41,168 nt of DNA from Bacillota bacterium (GTDB taxonomy: Bacteria; Bacillota; DTU030; DUMP01): the NCBI GenBank assembly GCA_030154105.1, contig JASKKP010000017.1, forward strand, positions 1-41,168. The letters are read 5' to 3'. This document shows, in pieces, positions 15,525-23,496 of this stretch; position 1 is the first letter of the stretch, and each line of letters starts with the position of its first letter. Below the pieces are notes generated by a model. That model ran no database searches. It saw only the letters and a program-made list of their open reading frames with translations, and was not told the DNA's origin. A program made the position numbers and the translations under genes.

Positions 15525-17198
15525 TTAAGTGCGGGGACGGAAACTGCCGAATCCACCTGGCGGCATCATTCCGGGAATCGGCGTGCGCGGCGAAGAACTT
15601 TGACTCCCCTGGTTCCCAGAATTTGTAGTCCGGGCCGACTGCGGCACGACCACCGTATCGCCTTCCTTAAGCCCCTCCAGGACCTCAACGGAGGTCTCGT
15701 TGTGCAGGCCCACCTTAATCTCTTTCATCTGTCGCCGTGTCCCTTGTTCATTGGAAGACGAGTTCGTCCCCGAAGGAAGGAGAACGAAGAATCGACCGTT
15801 CCTCTCCTGTATGGCCTCAACAGGCAAGAGAAGCGCGTCGTCTTTTTTCGCCACAAGAATACGCGCGTTCGCCGTCATCCCGGCCTTAATCCCCGGTGTC
15901 GGCGGGAGAGTCAGCGTGACGGGGTAATAAGCCGCTCCGCTTTGTACCACGCCTTCCTCGGCGATCTGGGTAACCGTCCCCTCTACGATCTGTCCCGGCA
16001 GGGCCTCTATCGTTATCTCCGCCTTCTGCCCGACCTTCACCTGGCTGATGTCCAGCTCATCGATGTTGACAACCACTTCATAACTCGAGTTGTTGACAAT
16101 TCGTCCCACCGGATCGTTGGGTTTTAATTCGTCGCCGACCTGGACGGGACCTTGAATAGAGCTGCTACTGTTGCTCGATGAATCTTTTTCATTCTCCCGA
16201 AAGACTCCGCTAATAGGGGCAGTTATAGTAAGCTTGGCCATTTGACTTTCTTGGTCCTCGAGCTCCATCCTGGCCTGAGCCAAGGCGGCTTCTTGTTGCC
16301 TAAGGTTGTTGAGAAGCTCATCGTTGGCCAGCTCAATAAGAAGTTCACCTTTGCGTACTTTATCATTGGCTTCTACGTGTACTTTTTGCACTTCGCCGGC
16401 GACAGAGCTACGAATCTCCGCAACTTTCTTCGGCGCTATCGTGCCGGCCTCCAGCGCCTCCACCGGGCCTCGGCCGGTTTTCACGGTGACGAGGGCGTTT
16501 ATACCCTCCTCCAATGCGCCTGGATTGGGGAAATCTACCGTCACCGGGTAAACGACCGCCCCGCCGCTTCCCGGCTGGCTCGTTGGAGATACTTTGACAA
16601 CTTTACCCTGGAGCGAGCTTAAGAAATCCGGCAAGAAAACTTCGGCCGTATCGCCCACTTTTATCCGATCGCGCTCAGGTTTAAGAAAGGGAACGGTGAC
16701 AGAAAAGGTATTGTCGTCAATTAGCGTCAGGAGGGTAGCTCCTTCGTTTACCCGTTCGCCTTCACTCACGGCTACATTCGTTACCCGACCTGCCTCAGGA
16801 GCGACGACGCTAAGCGCCGCGATATCCTCCTTAAGCTGCTTCACCGCGCGGCTTAGCTCTTGGACGTTGCTTTGGGCCTTCTCCCTGCTGAGCTCCAGAG
16901 AGTCGTTTTTCAAAAGGAAAAGCGGCTGGCCTGCTTCCACTTTTTGGCCGTCTTTAACCAGCACCTTCACTACCGTTCCCGAAACCTGGGATCTGATCTG
17001 CACGTCTTCAGCAAAGGCCACATTACCGCTGCCGCTCACGCTAACCTCAATGGATCCGCGACTAACTTGCACCATCTTCAGATTTCCCCGGGCGTTTGGC
17101 ACCGGCCGCCTTAGGACCCGGAAACCGAGGTGGCCGAAAACGGCGACAAGCACCAGTCCTACCGCTATGAGCACAAAAGTGCGTGATTTACCCTGCAC
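15525..17198 (-). CDS. MacA/HlyD-like efflux adaptor with two tandem modules
   Basis: About 557 residues, well above the 350-400 usual for MacA. One N-terminal membrane segment (TFVLIAVGLVLVAVFGHLGF). A first lipoyl pair (QIRSQVSGTVVKVLVKDGQK ... VVAPEAGRVTNVAVSEGERV) with barrel domain is followed by a second lipoyl module (IRSSVAGEVQKVHVEANDK ... ITAPISGVF) with its own coiled coil, barrel and membrane-proximal domain. A low-complexity Ser/Asn linker and a Pro/Gly tail end it. GTG at 17198 has GGAGGGG at good spacing; the GTG three codons upstream does not. Its MacB partner survives only as a scrap downstream, so it may work with an exporter elsewhere or be decaying. Confidence 0.85.
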   Translation of the reverse strand: MQGKSRTFVLIAVGLVLVAVFGHLGFRVLRRPVPNARGNLKMVQVSRGSIEVSVSGSGNVAFAEDVQIRSQVSGTVVKVLVKDGQKVEAGQPLFLLKNDSLELSREKAQSNVQELSRAVKQLKEDIAALSVVAPEAGRVTNVAVSEGERVNEGATLLTLIDDNTFSVTVPFLKPERDRIKVGDTAEVFLPDFLSSLQGKVVKVSPTSQPGSGGAVVYPVTVDFPNPGALEEGINALVTVKTGRGPVEALEAGTIAPKKVAEIRSSVAGEVQKVHVEANDKVRKGELLIELANDELLNNLRQQEAALAQARMELEDQESQMAKLTITAPISGVFRENEKDSSSNSSSSIQGPVQVGDELKPNDPVGRIVNNSSYEVVVNIDELDISQVKVGQKAEITIEALPGQIVEGTVTQIAEEGVVQSGAAYYPVTLTLPPTPGIKAGMTANARILVAKKDDALLLPVEAIQERNGRFFVLLPSGTNSSSNEQGTRRQMKEIKVGLHNETSVEVLEGLKEGDTVVVPQSARTTNSGNQGSQSSSPRTPIPGMMPPGGFGSFRPRT

Positions 17199-17350
17199 GG
17201 CGGTCACCCCTCCGAAATCGTTTTCTGCAAGTGGTTATTGAAGAAAACCGTTATCGAGACTCCCTCCTTCCAATGTGCCCCAATGCTTAAACCCGGCACA
17301 ATGTCTGCGACGGTCCTAAACCGTGCCCTCTAGAGTAAACCTATGTGGTA

Positions 17351-17381
17351 ATTCTATCCTAAAATTGTGAACGAATTGTGA
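17351..17381 (-). promoter_or_regulatory. Adaptor promoter with two TCACAA boxes
   Basis: On the minus strand TCACAA occurs at 17381-17376 and 17370-17365, exactly 11 bases apart. Nine bases separate the end of the second TCACA from TAGAAT (17356-17351). This is the mirror image of the promoter facing the Spy-like gene. Box spacing fits an OmpR/PhoB-family activator replacing the -35 element. Confidence 0.6.
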
Positions 17382-17433
17382 TCAGACCTTTTCCAAAAAT
17401 CGAAGGAACCCCTCCTAAGAATTCGACGTTTCC

Positions 17434-17475
17434 TCACAGGTTTATCACAAACTCGTCACAAACCCTGGTTATAAT
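17434..17475 (+). promoter_or_regulatory. Spy-like gene promoter with three TCACA boxes
   Basis: TCACA at 17434-17438, 17445-17449 and 17456-17460, each 11 bases apart. Nine bases then lead to a perfect TATAAT (17470-17475). No TTGACA is present; the boxes occupy the -35 region. Direct repeats with 11-bp period are the known binding mode of OmpR/PhoB regulators, and such a regulator is encoded at 18380. Confidence 0.65.
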
Positions 17476-17596
17476 AGCTGCTGAGAGCGGTTCGATCCTC
17501 ATGGGTGGAAGGAAAGGAGGCGAGTTGGCGGAGGTAGCCTACCCACTTCCCGTACGAACCTTCTTGCCTAAATTTTGCAGAAGGAGCGGAGATGGC

Positions 17597-18280
17597 GTGA
17601 AAAAGAAGGTTTGGTGGTTGACGCTAACCCTGCTCTTGGTGGTTGGTACCGCCCAGCTGGCGGCGGCCGCCCCTTGGGGGTTCGGAAGCCGCCTTTTTGG
17701 GCGCGATCCGGCAGCTTTGGCCAACGAGCTAGAGCTTACGGACCAACAGGTACAGCAAATGAAAGACTTACAGAGCCAGCTTAAGCAGACCATCCAGGAA
17801 TTCCAGAAGAAATTCGAGTCCGTCTTGACGCCGGAGCAGCTCCAGAAGGCGAAGTCTCTCCCGGGCTTCTTCGGCAGCCGCCAGAATCCGGTTGAAGAGC
17901 TGGGTCTCACTGACGAACAGGTTACCAAGATCAAAGAGCTGCAACGCGAAATGTATGAAAAGACCAAGGACCTGAGGCAAGAGCTGCAGGACGCCATGTT
18001 CGAACTCCGGCAGCTTAGGTGGGACAAGAACCCGGACCAGGCCGCTTTGGACGCCAAGACCAAGGAAGTAAACGACCTCCGGGCCGAGCTACAGAAAATC
18101 ACCCAAGAGTTCCAGCAGAAGTTTGAGTCTATCCTCACCCCTGAGCAGCTGGAAAAGGCCAAGTCCATGCGGGGCTTTTTCGGCGGCTGGGGCGGGCGGC
18201 ACGGGATGAAGGGATTCGGCAAGGGCTTCGGCTTGCCTGCGCTAGAGACGCCTTTGTCCAACACTTCGCCTGAAGCTTAA
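17597..18280 (+). CDS. Spy/CpxP-like secreted stress protein with LTxxQ repeats
   Basis: 227 residues from the GTG at 17597 (AAGGAG ten bases upstream; it gives a clean signal peptide, VKKKVWWLTLTLLLVVGTAQ then AAAA). The mature part is helical and built of two copies of a unit. Each unit has one LTDxQVxxxKxLQ and one LTPEQLxKAKS motif (LTDQQVQQMKDLQ, LTPEQLQKAKSLPGFF, LTDEQVTKIKELQ, LTPEQLEKAKSMRGFF). LTxxQ motifs define the Spy/CpxP family of extracytoplasmic chaperones and stress or metal sensors. In E. coli CpxP damps the Cpx two-component system. A regulator/kinase pair follows directly, so feedback on it is a reasonable inference. Confidence 0.75.
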   Translation: MKKKVWWLTLTLLLVVGTAQLAAAAPWGFGSRLFGRDPAALANELELTDQQVQQMKDLQSQLKQTIQEFQKKFESVLTPEQLQKAKSLPGFFGSRQNPVEELGLTDEQVTKIKELQREMYEKTKDLRQELQDAMFELRQLRWDKNPDQAALDAKTKEVNDLRAELQKITQEFQQKFESILTPEQLEKAKSMRGFFGGWGGRHGMKGFGKGFGLPALETPLSNTSPEA

Positions 18281-18288
18281 TGCCGCCG

Positions 18289-18326
18289 AAAGAGGCGAGG
18301 GAGAAGTTTTTCCCTCGCCTCTTTAC
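18289..18326 (+). terminator. Terminator after the Spy-like gene
   Basis: Stem AAAGAGGCGAGGGA / TCCCTCGCCTCTTT (18289-18302 and 18311-18324). It separates the Spy-like gene from the response regulator, so read-through may give lower expression of the two-component genes. Confidence 0.65.
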
Positions 18327-18379
18327 TTAAAGGGATTTGTCCACCTGATGCGGAATAACGAAGATGGGAGGTGGCTGCT

Positions 18380-19063
18380 TTGCCCACAATTCTAGTGGTG
18401 GAAGACGAACAGCCGGTTTGTGATCTGGTGCGTGTCTACCTGGAGAAAGAATCTTTTGCGGTTGAAGTAGCCATGAACGGCCGCGAAGCGCTCGAGAAAG
18501 TGACCCACAACAAGTACGATCTCATCCTCTTGGACATCATGCTCCCAGAAGTGGATGGCTGGGCAATCTGCAAAGAGGTTCGCAAGAACTCTTCTACCCC
18601 GATCATCATGCTCACGGCCAAGTCGGAGGAGTTTGACCGGGTGTTGGGCCTGGAGCTCGGCGCGGACGATTATATTTCGAAACCTTTCAGCCCCCGCGAA
18701 ATGGTGGCCAGGGTAAAGGCGGTTCTAAGGCGTACCCAGGGAGCCGATAATGCACACCGTGAGGTGCTCAGTTTCCCGCAGCTTGTACTCGACAAAGCCG
18801 CCAACAGGGTAGAGGTTGCCGGTCAAGAAGTGCAGCTCACTCCCCGGGAGTTTGACCTCCTCTGGTTTCTCGCCTCTCGGCCCGAACGCGTATTTACGCG
18901 CGAGCAGCTGCTGGAAGCAGTTTGGGGCTACAGCTACCTTGGCGACGCACGCACGGTGGACACCCACGTCCGTCGCCTGCGGGAAAAGCTGCGGCCGGCC
19001 GGAGTGTCCTACATAAAGACAGTTTGGGGCAAAGGTTACAAGTTTGAAGTAAGCAAAGATTAA
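18380..19063 (+). CDS. OmpR/PhoB-family response regulator
   Basis: 227 residues from the TTG at 18380, which has GGGAGG eight bases upstream; a GTG at 18371 lies inside that site and is rejected. Receiver domain: acidic pocket VVEDEQ, phosphoacceptor Asp in LILLDIMLPEVDG (about D52), TAKSEE, and Lys in DYISKPFSP. The C-terminal winged helix (about 130-227) has LTPREFDLLWFLASRPERVFTREQLL and GDARTVDTHVRRLREKL. Cognate kinase 15 bases downstream. Probable activator at the TCACA boxes of the divergent promoter region at 17351-17475. Confidence 0.93.
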   Translation: MPTILVVEDEQPVCDLVRVYLEKESFAVEVAMNGREALEKVTHNKYDLILLDIMLPEVDGWAICKEVRKNSSTPIIMLTAKSEEFDRVLGLELGADDYISKPFSPREMVARVKAVLRRTQGADNAHREVLSFPQLVLDKAANRVEVAGQEVQLTPREFDLLWFLASRPERVFTREQLLEAVWGYSYLGDARTVDTHVRRLREKLRPAGVSYIKTVWGKGYKFEVSKD

Positions 19064-19078
19064 AGGTGGTAGCTTTGA

Positions 19079-20881
19079 ATGAGGCCGAGGCTCCCGCGTA
19101 CCCTTTTTGGCAAACTCCTTTTGTCGTACCTGGCGGTCGCCCTAATTACCCTGCTGGCCGTAGGCATAACCACTTCCCGCCTGTTTGCTGGCTTTTATTA
19201 CTCGGTCAAAGAAAAAGAACTGCTCCAACAGGGTCAACAGGTAGCCGCAGCCCTGCAGTCTTCTTCGGGCACCACGCGAGAAAACCTGCGCGCGCTCTCC
19301 ACCCACCTTCGGGACATCCCCGGAAGCCGGTTGATAGTACTGGACCGTACGGATCTCGCCTCCAGCATAAGCCGGATGCCGCCGGGACGGACTATCCCTC
19401 CTTTGGATAAGGAGACCATTCAAAAGGTCCTGAGCGGTGAAGTGGTAAGTGGGCGCGTAGGTTTCGGGCAGGATATCCTGAGGGCCGTGATACCTCTTAA
19501 GCATCAGGGCGAGGTGACGGGCGCCCTCGTCATTTTTACCCCCCTGGCCGACATTGCCGCAACTATCAAGGCGGTGCAGCGCCTCATTATAAATGCCGCC
19601 GGAATTGCGGTGCTTTTCGCCGTGTTACTCGGTTCTTACCTTTCCCGCTCGATCTCGCGTCCTTTAAAAGAGATGAGCCGCATCAGCCTGGCCATGGCGG
19701 AAGGCAACTTCAAGCAGCAGGTACCGGTGACCTCCGGTGATGAAGTCGGACAGCTCGCGCAAAACTTTAATCACCTGGCGATTGCCTTAGACCGTACGAT
19801 TGGTGCTCTCTGGCAAGAGAAAAGAAAGATAGAAAGCATACTGGCCAACATGAGCGAAGGGGTTATCGCGGTAGATGAAGAAGGCCGGGTTCTTTTCTCC
19901 AATCCGGCCGTCGGGCGCACCCTGGGAGGAAACCCGAGCCCCATCCCGGAAGGGACTACCATTGATTCCCTCGGCTGTCCTGAGCTCGTGAAGTTGTTTG
20001 GCGAGGTGCTTAAAAATAAAGAAAGCCGGAGCGGCGAACTCGCCCTAAACGGCGGCAAAACCTGCGTCATAGCCCATGTGACGCCGCTCGCCCAACCGGG
20101 AGAGCCGCTGAGCGGCGCCGTGGCCGTGCTGGAGGATATCACGGAGCTTAAGCAGGTGGAGCAGCTGCGGCGCGATTTCGTCGCCAATGTGTCGCATGAG
20201 CTCCGCACCCCGCTTACCTCGATTCAGGGGTTTGTCGAAGCCCTGCTGGACGGAGTGGCCGGCGACCCGAAACATTACCTGGAAGTAATTTACCGCGAAA
20301 CCCTGCGGCTGAAAGCGTTAATTAACGATATTCTGGAACTTTCGCTGCTGCAGTCCGGCCGGATCGAATGGGAACTGAACGCCGTGGATGTGGGAGACCT
20401 CGCCGCGCGGGTGGCGTTTAAGCTCGGCCAAGAAATTCAGGCCAAGGGTTTAACGGTAAAGGAGGATATCCCTCCCGACTTGCCGTGCATTCTAGCCAAT
20501 GAAGACCGCGTCGAGCAGGTCCTGACGAACTTTTTGAGCAATGCGATTCGTTACTCGCCGCCCGGGGCCACGATCACCATTCGGGGCCGCTTCGGCATCG
20601 AAGGCGTAACCGTAAGCGTCGAAGACCAAGGGCCCGGCATTCCGGCAGAGGAACTTCCGCGCATTTGGGAACGCTTTTACCGCTTAGAAAAATCGCGCTC
20701 CCGGGCCCTGGGCGGAACCGGACTCGGCTTGGCGATCGCCAAAGAGATCATCGAGGCCCATGGCGGCCGGGTGGGCGCCACCAGCGAGGTCGGCCGTGGC
20801 TCTACCTTTTGGTTTACCCTGCCGGCCGTACCACCGGAAACGGAAAAAGAAAACCCGGGGCAGCAAACCTCCCGGGTTTAA
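19079..20881 (+). CDS. Sensor histidine kinase (PhoR/WalK-like: HAMP-PAS-HisKA-HATPase)
   Basis: 600 residues. TM1 at about 11-35, an extracytoplasmic sensor of about 130 residues, TM2 at about 163-185, HAMP (SRSISRPLKEMSRISLAMAEG), a PAS domain (ILANMSEGVIAVDEEGRVLF), and HisKA with the phosphoacceptor His in NVSHELRTPLTSIQG. The ATPase domain has the N box (NFLSNAIRYSP), G1 (DQGPGIP) and G2 (GGTGLGLAIAKEI). It phosphorylates the regulator encoded just upstream. Domain order resembles PhoR/WalK; with the Spy-like gene adjacent, an envelope-stress stimulus is likelier than phosphate, but this is inference. Confidence 0.93.
   Translation: MRPRLPRTLFGKLLLSYLAVALITLLAVGITTSRLFAGFYYSVKEKELLQQGQQVAAALQSSSGTTRENLRALSTHLRDIPGSRLIVLDRTDLASSISRMPPGRTIPPLDKETIQKVLSGEVVSGRVGFGQDILRAVIPLKHQGEVTGALVIFTPLADIAATIKAVQRLIINAAGIAVLFAVLLGSYLSRSISRPLKEMSRISLAMAEGNFKQQVPVTSGDEVGQLAQNFNHLAIALDRTIGALWQEKRKIESILANMSEGVIAVDEEGRVLFSNPAVGRTLGGNPSPIPEGTTIDSLGCPELVKLFGEVLKNKESRSGELALNGGKTCVIAHVTPLAQPGEPLSGAVAVLEDITELKQVEQLRRDFVANVSHELRTPLTSIQGFVEALLDGVAGDPKHYLEVIYRETLRLKALINDILELSLLQSGRIEWELNAVDVGDLAARVAFKLGQEIQAKGLTVKEDIPPDLPCILANEDRVEQVLTNFLSNAIRYSPPGATITIRGRFGIEGVTVSVEDQGPGIPAEELPRIWERFYRLEKSRSRALGGTGLGLAIAKEIIEAHGGRVGATSEVGRGSTFWFTLPAVPPETEKENPGQQTSRV
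20851..20881 (+). terminator. Probable terminator overlapping the kinase stop codon
   Basis: AAACCCGGG (20851-20859) pairs with CCCGGGTTT (20871-20879). The 3' arm ends at the stop codon. Only a weak T-tract follows. Confidence 0.45.
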
Positions 20882-21016
20882 TTGTCCCTTTCGCCGCCAA
20901 CCCTGGTAAAAACCGCGAAGAGCGATTTGGGGCCGGTCAAGCACAACCGGTAGCTCCCATGCATACTATGAGAACGTTAAAAGCGACCATACCAAAGGTG
21001 AAGAAGGTGAAAGAAA

Positions 21017-21829
21017 TTGGCCCAACGGGAAAATAAGGTCCTCGTAAGTAAGCCCTTTAGCGCACGAGTGCTACTTCCAAGCCTCCCCAACATGGAACTT
21101 TTGGCGTGCGGAGCGGAATTAGGCCGGCCCCATTTCCACCTGATTTCTAACAGCAAGGGTTTGGCTTTCGGCAAGCTAGAGCTGGTAGCCTGCTATGCCA
21201 AAGTGAGCAATCCAGGCGAGTACCAGCTCACCACTGTGTCCCGCAACTACGTCCTCGAGCTTGATATGGAAGAAAACGAAAAACTGATCGATGCAGGAAA
21301 TGGTAGAGCTATTTGGGCCGAATTCCGCAAAGAACCTTGCTGCCAGGTATGCGAAGCCTGTACCCCCGGGGGCAACAAGGCCATAAGCCCGCCGAAAAAC
21401 GTCTCCACCGTCTTCAGGAAGAGGCTGGAGGTGGAGGTGAGTAGTGTGCTTGAGATTCTCACCGCTTCGGACGGGGAAGAACTCCCGGGGGAAGTAGAAG
21501 CAAGAGAGAAAGCGATGGATCTGCCTGCCTCTCCCACAAGCGAGGAGCAATCGGAAGATCCTGCCGTTCGCTTGGGGTCTGGGCAGGACGGCCTTCCCCG
21601 GGCAGCGTGCGTACCAGTCGTGGAACTAGAGGAAACCGCCAGGCATATGGTAAACGTGCCGGTATGGGTAGGCCCCCATCCGGAACCCAAACTTACCGCG
21701 GGAGAGAAACCGAACGGTCTGTTTTGCAAACCAGACTCGCCTCAAGAACCAACCCGACCAATTTCACGTATTCCGCCCGGAGCCGAAACCGTTCCTCCGT
21801 ATGTATGGCGGATGCCCGGGCGTGGTTGA
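21017..21829 (+). CDS. Unrecognised protein, possible spore-associated SPOCS-like N-terminus
   Basis: 270 residues from a TTG with AAGGTG seven bases upstream. The first 90 residues look folded and beta-rich (GKLELVACYAKV ... YQLTTVSRNYVLELDM) and vaguely recall the SPOCS strands of proteins encoded further right. A Cys cluster, CCQVCEAC (about 108-115), could bind metal or crosslink. The last 130 residues are Pro/Glu/Ser-rich and probably disordered. I do not recognise the family. It ends at a strong terminator and has its own ribosome site, so it is probably a real gene. Confidence 0.55.
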   Translation: MAQRENKVLVSKPFSARVLLPSLPNMELLACGAELGRPHFHLISNSKGLAFGKLELVACYAKVSNPGEYQLTTVSRNYVLELDMEENEKLIDAGNGRAIWAEFRKEPCCQVCEACTPGGNKAISPPKNVSTVFRKRLEVEVSSVLEILTASDGEELPGEVEAREKAMDLPASPTSEEQSEDPAVRLGSGQDGLPRAACVPVVELEETARHMVNVPVWVGPHPEPKLTAGEKPNGLFCKPDSPQEPTRPISRIPPGAETVPPYVWRMPGRG

Positions 21830-21866
21830 GGGTAATTTCTGGGCCGGCGGCCGGAACAAAGTTGAA

Positions 21867-21900
21867 GACCCGGGGGAAAATTGCCCCGGGTCTTTCTTTG
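21867..21900 (+). terminator. Terminator of the 21017 gene
   Basis: GACCCGGGG (21867-21875) pairs with CCCCGGGTC (21884-21892), loop GAAAATTG, then TTTCTTTG. Confidence 0.75.
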
Positions 21901-21930
21901 TCGACCGCCGGCCGGCTAACGCTGTTTGCC

Positions 21931-22095
21931 TCAGCACACTACAACAGGAGCTGTCGGCGTGAAGGTCCTTGTTTCCGGCCGCAGCTTTTCTCCAGGGCTG
22001 TACAGCTTAACCACTGCCCCGGCCGTCAGGCCAAATTGCTGGTAGTATGCGAGAACTTCTTGAGGTATGCCCGCTAGGTCCTTCTTGCTCGCCAC
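21931..22095 (-). CDS. 54-residue small protein, function unknown
   Basis: GTG start at 22095 preceded by AAGGAGG (eight bases away), stop at 21931. The product begins VASKKDLAGIPQEVLAYYQQ, continues with FGLTAGAVVKLYSPGEKL, and ends in TAPVVVC with a C-terminal Cys. The composition is that of a folded small protein, not a random frame. It is absent from calls with a 60-residue cut-off. The nearby hairpin leader (22138-22155) and its place among spore and envelope genes make it a candidate small structural or regulatory protein. No family recognised. Confidence 0.65.
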   Translation of the reverse strand: MASKKDLAGIPQEVLAYYQQFGLTAGAVVKLYSPGEKLRPETRTFTPTAPVVVC

Positions 22096-22137
22096 TCACA
22101 ATTCCTCCTTCGAAAATACCATTTTCATCCTTCGTGG

Positions 22138-22155
22138 TGCCGCTATTTAGCGGCA
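22138..22155 (-). other. Hairpin in the leader of the 54-residue gene
   Basis: TGCCGCTA and TAGCGGCA form a perfect 8-bp stem with a 2-base centre, 43 bases upstream of the start codon. Outer TCATCC/GGATGA arms and a further GAGCC/GGCTC hairpin upstream suggest an ordered leader of about 100 bases. I tried to match it to known riboswitch consensuses and could not. Confidence 0.45.
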
Positions 22156-22297
22156 TGGATGACTCCTTAGGAAAGTTCCGAGCCCAAAGGTAAGGCTCCG
22201 TTTCGATGTTCTGTTCATGTTTATACTATGAACGGTTTCGCTTCTAGGTTCTTTTCGCCGCACTTTCCTCCCTAAAAGCCCCGGCTCCTGTTTTCCG

Positions 22298-23158
22298 TCA
22301 GTACGGTTCTACGAAGATTTCCACGACCACAATACCGGCTTTGTTGGTGTAATGGGCGATGCCGATACCTACCTTGGTAAACTTGGGGTCCAGCATAATC
22401 TGCCGATGGGCGCTGCTTCTTACAATTTGCGCGTGCGCCTGGTAGACGCTACCGGCAGCGGAGAGGTTCTCTCCCACGTACGCGTACCTATAGCCGTCGC
22501 GAGTAAGCTGCTGGCCGGCCGTCCCGTAGCCAGGGATGTTATGGTCGAAGTAATCCAGTTCCACCAGCTTTTCGGCCCTGAGGCGGGCAATACGCACGAG
22601 CTCCTGGTCTGCCACCACAGGGCCTACCCCGTTTCGGGCACGCTCCTCGTTGATATAACTCATAAGTTGTTCCTCTTCCGCCGTAAGGGAAGGATTGTCT
22701 GCAGACGGCTCGGAAGGAGTACTCTCTCGGTCGGGGGACGGATTCTGGAGAACGCCGGGTGGAGCCGCCGGCGGCTGGGATTGGTTGGCGGGCCTATTTG
22801 CAATTGGCCCGGTGAGCTGGTATCGATTCAGGTAGTTCAGGTACCAGTTGTTCGTCGGCTGCGGTGTGCCCTGCGGCACCTGGTAATACCCAGACGGCAG
22901 GTTCCCGGGAGGAATCGTCGTCTGTAGCGGCCGGGTAGTGGGAGGCTGAGCCGTTTGTGGCGCCCGGCTGGTTGTCGGCATTTGCGTCGACGCAGGCTGG
23001 GTGGCAGCCGTGCGGCTTCCTGAGTACTGGCGCAGGTAGTTTAGGTACCACTCTTTTGTTGCGTAGGCACTTGTCGCCAGGGCTGGCGTGGACATAGCCA
23101 GGCTAAGAACGAGTGCAGATACGGTAAGCGGCGCTCTAAACCCTTTCTTCTTGTTCAC
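22298..23158 (-). CDS. Secreted CAP-domain (YkwD-like) protein with WYLNYL repeats
   Basis: 286 residues from the GTG at 23158 (AAGGAGG upstream; the longer frame gives a non-native N-terminus). Signal peptide APLTVSALVLSLAMSTPALA. A Pro/Thr/Gln-rich linker holds two copies of a short motif, EWYLNYLRQYSG and NWYLNYLNRYQLTG, about 85 residues apart. A C-terminal CAP/SCP domain (about 150-286) has EEQLMSYINEERARNGVGPV, FDHNIPGYGTAGQQL, VGENLSAAG, HAQIVRSSAHRQIMLDPKFT and IVVVEIFVEPY. In Firmicutes such YkwD/SafA-type proteins are wall or spore-coat associated. Enzymatic activity is unproven. Confidence 0.85.
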   Translation of the reverse strand: MNKKKGFRAPLTVSALVLSLAMSTPALATSAYATKEWYLNYLRQYSGSRTAATQPASTQMPTTSRAPQTAQPPTTRPLQTTIPPGNLPSGYYQVPQGTPQPTNNWYLNYLNRYQLTGPIANRPANQSQPPAAPPGVLQNPSPDRESTPSEPSADNPSLTAEEEQLMSYINEERARNGVGPVVADQELVRIARLRAEKLVELDYFDHNIPGYGTAGQQLTRDGYRYAYVGENLSAAGSVYQAHAQIVRSSAHRQIMLDPKFTKVGIGIAHYTNKAGIVVVEIFVEPY

Positions 23159-23193
23159 CTGATTGCCTCCTTCGAAATACAACTCTCATGAGT

Positions 23194-23222
23194 ATTATAA
23201 GTTGTAGTCCTCCGGGTAGCAA
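23194..23222 (-). promoter_or_regulatory. Promoter of the CAP-domain gene
   Basis: Minus strand: TTGCTA (23222-23217), 17-bp spacer, TATAAT (23199-23194). An ACAACT/AGTTGT inverted repeat (23179-23184 and 23200-23205) brackets the -10 and start site and could be an operator. The expected leader is only about 28 bases, so no riboswitch fits here. Confidence 0.7.
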
Positions 23223-23410
23223 AAGTCCGCATCAGGCGTAAATCAACGTAGGAAGCAATGTGGCCTTTGCCCCAGCGCGGCCAAGCTTCTAGCAAACAAG
23301 GTTGCCTTGGTGGAAGGTGCTGGCAGTCTAACTGCCGAGACCAAAAGCAAGCTAATCTGTAATCCGCTCGGCCTCAGGACCGGAAAAAAGACTGCGGAGG
23401 TGCTCAAAAA
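23223..23410. other. Intergenic stretch with no recognised feature
   Basis: Part of the 338-base divergent gap between the CAP gene and the cysteine-rich gene. I see no convincing frame, tRNA or terminator. A few short GC-rich arms (for example GGCAGT/ACTGCC near 23323-23336) form a small hairpin only. Confidence 0.4.
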
Positions 23411-23484
23411 TTCACCCTTTCCGCGAGGTCCGCATATAATGCATCAGGTCGGAAGCTAAAACGTAATGCGCTCATGCGTATTAA
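23411..23484 (+). promoter_or_regulatory. Possible sporulation-type promoter and leader hairpin
   Basis: TATAAT at 23435-23440 sits within GCATATAATGC, close to the CATACANT-type -10 of sigma-E and the CATA...TA of sigma-K. TTCACC (23411-23416) is a weak -35. TAATGCGC/GCGTATTA arms around 23464-23483 (one mismatch) form a hairpin just before the ribosome site. The sporulation assignment is tentative. Confidence 0.4.
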
Positions 23485-23496
23485 GGGGGGTACGAT

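Noticed and set aside
17539-18264. 241-codon minus-strand frame opposite the Spy-like gene
   Set aside because: Antisense shadow of the LTxxQ repeats; Ser/Cys-rich translation with no start context.
23159-23496. c-di-AMP or similar riboswitch upstream of the CAP-domain gene
   Set aside because: The clear promoter at 23194-23222 leaves a leader of only about 28 bases, and no known aptamer blocks are seen.
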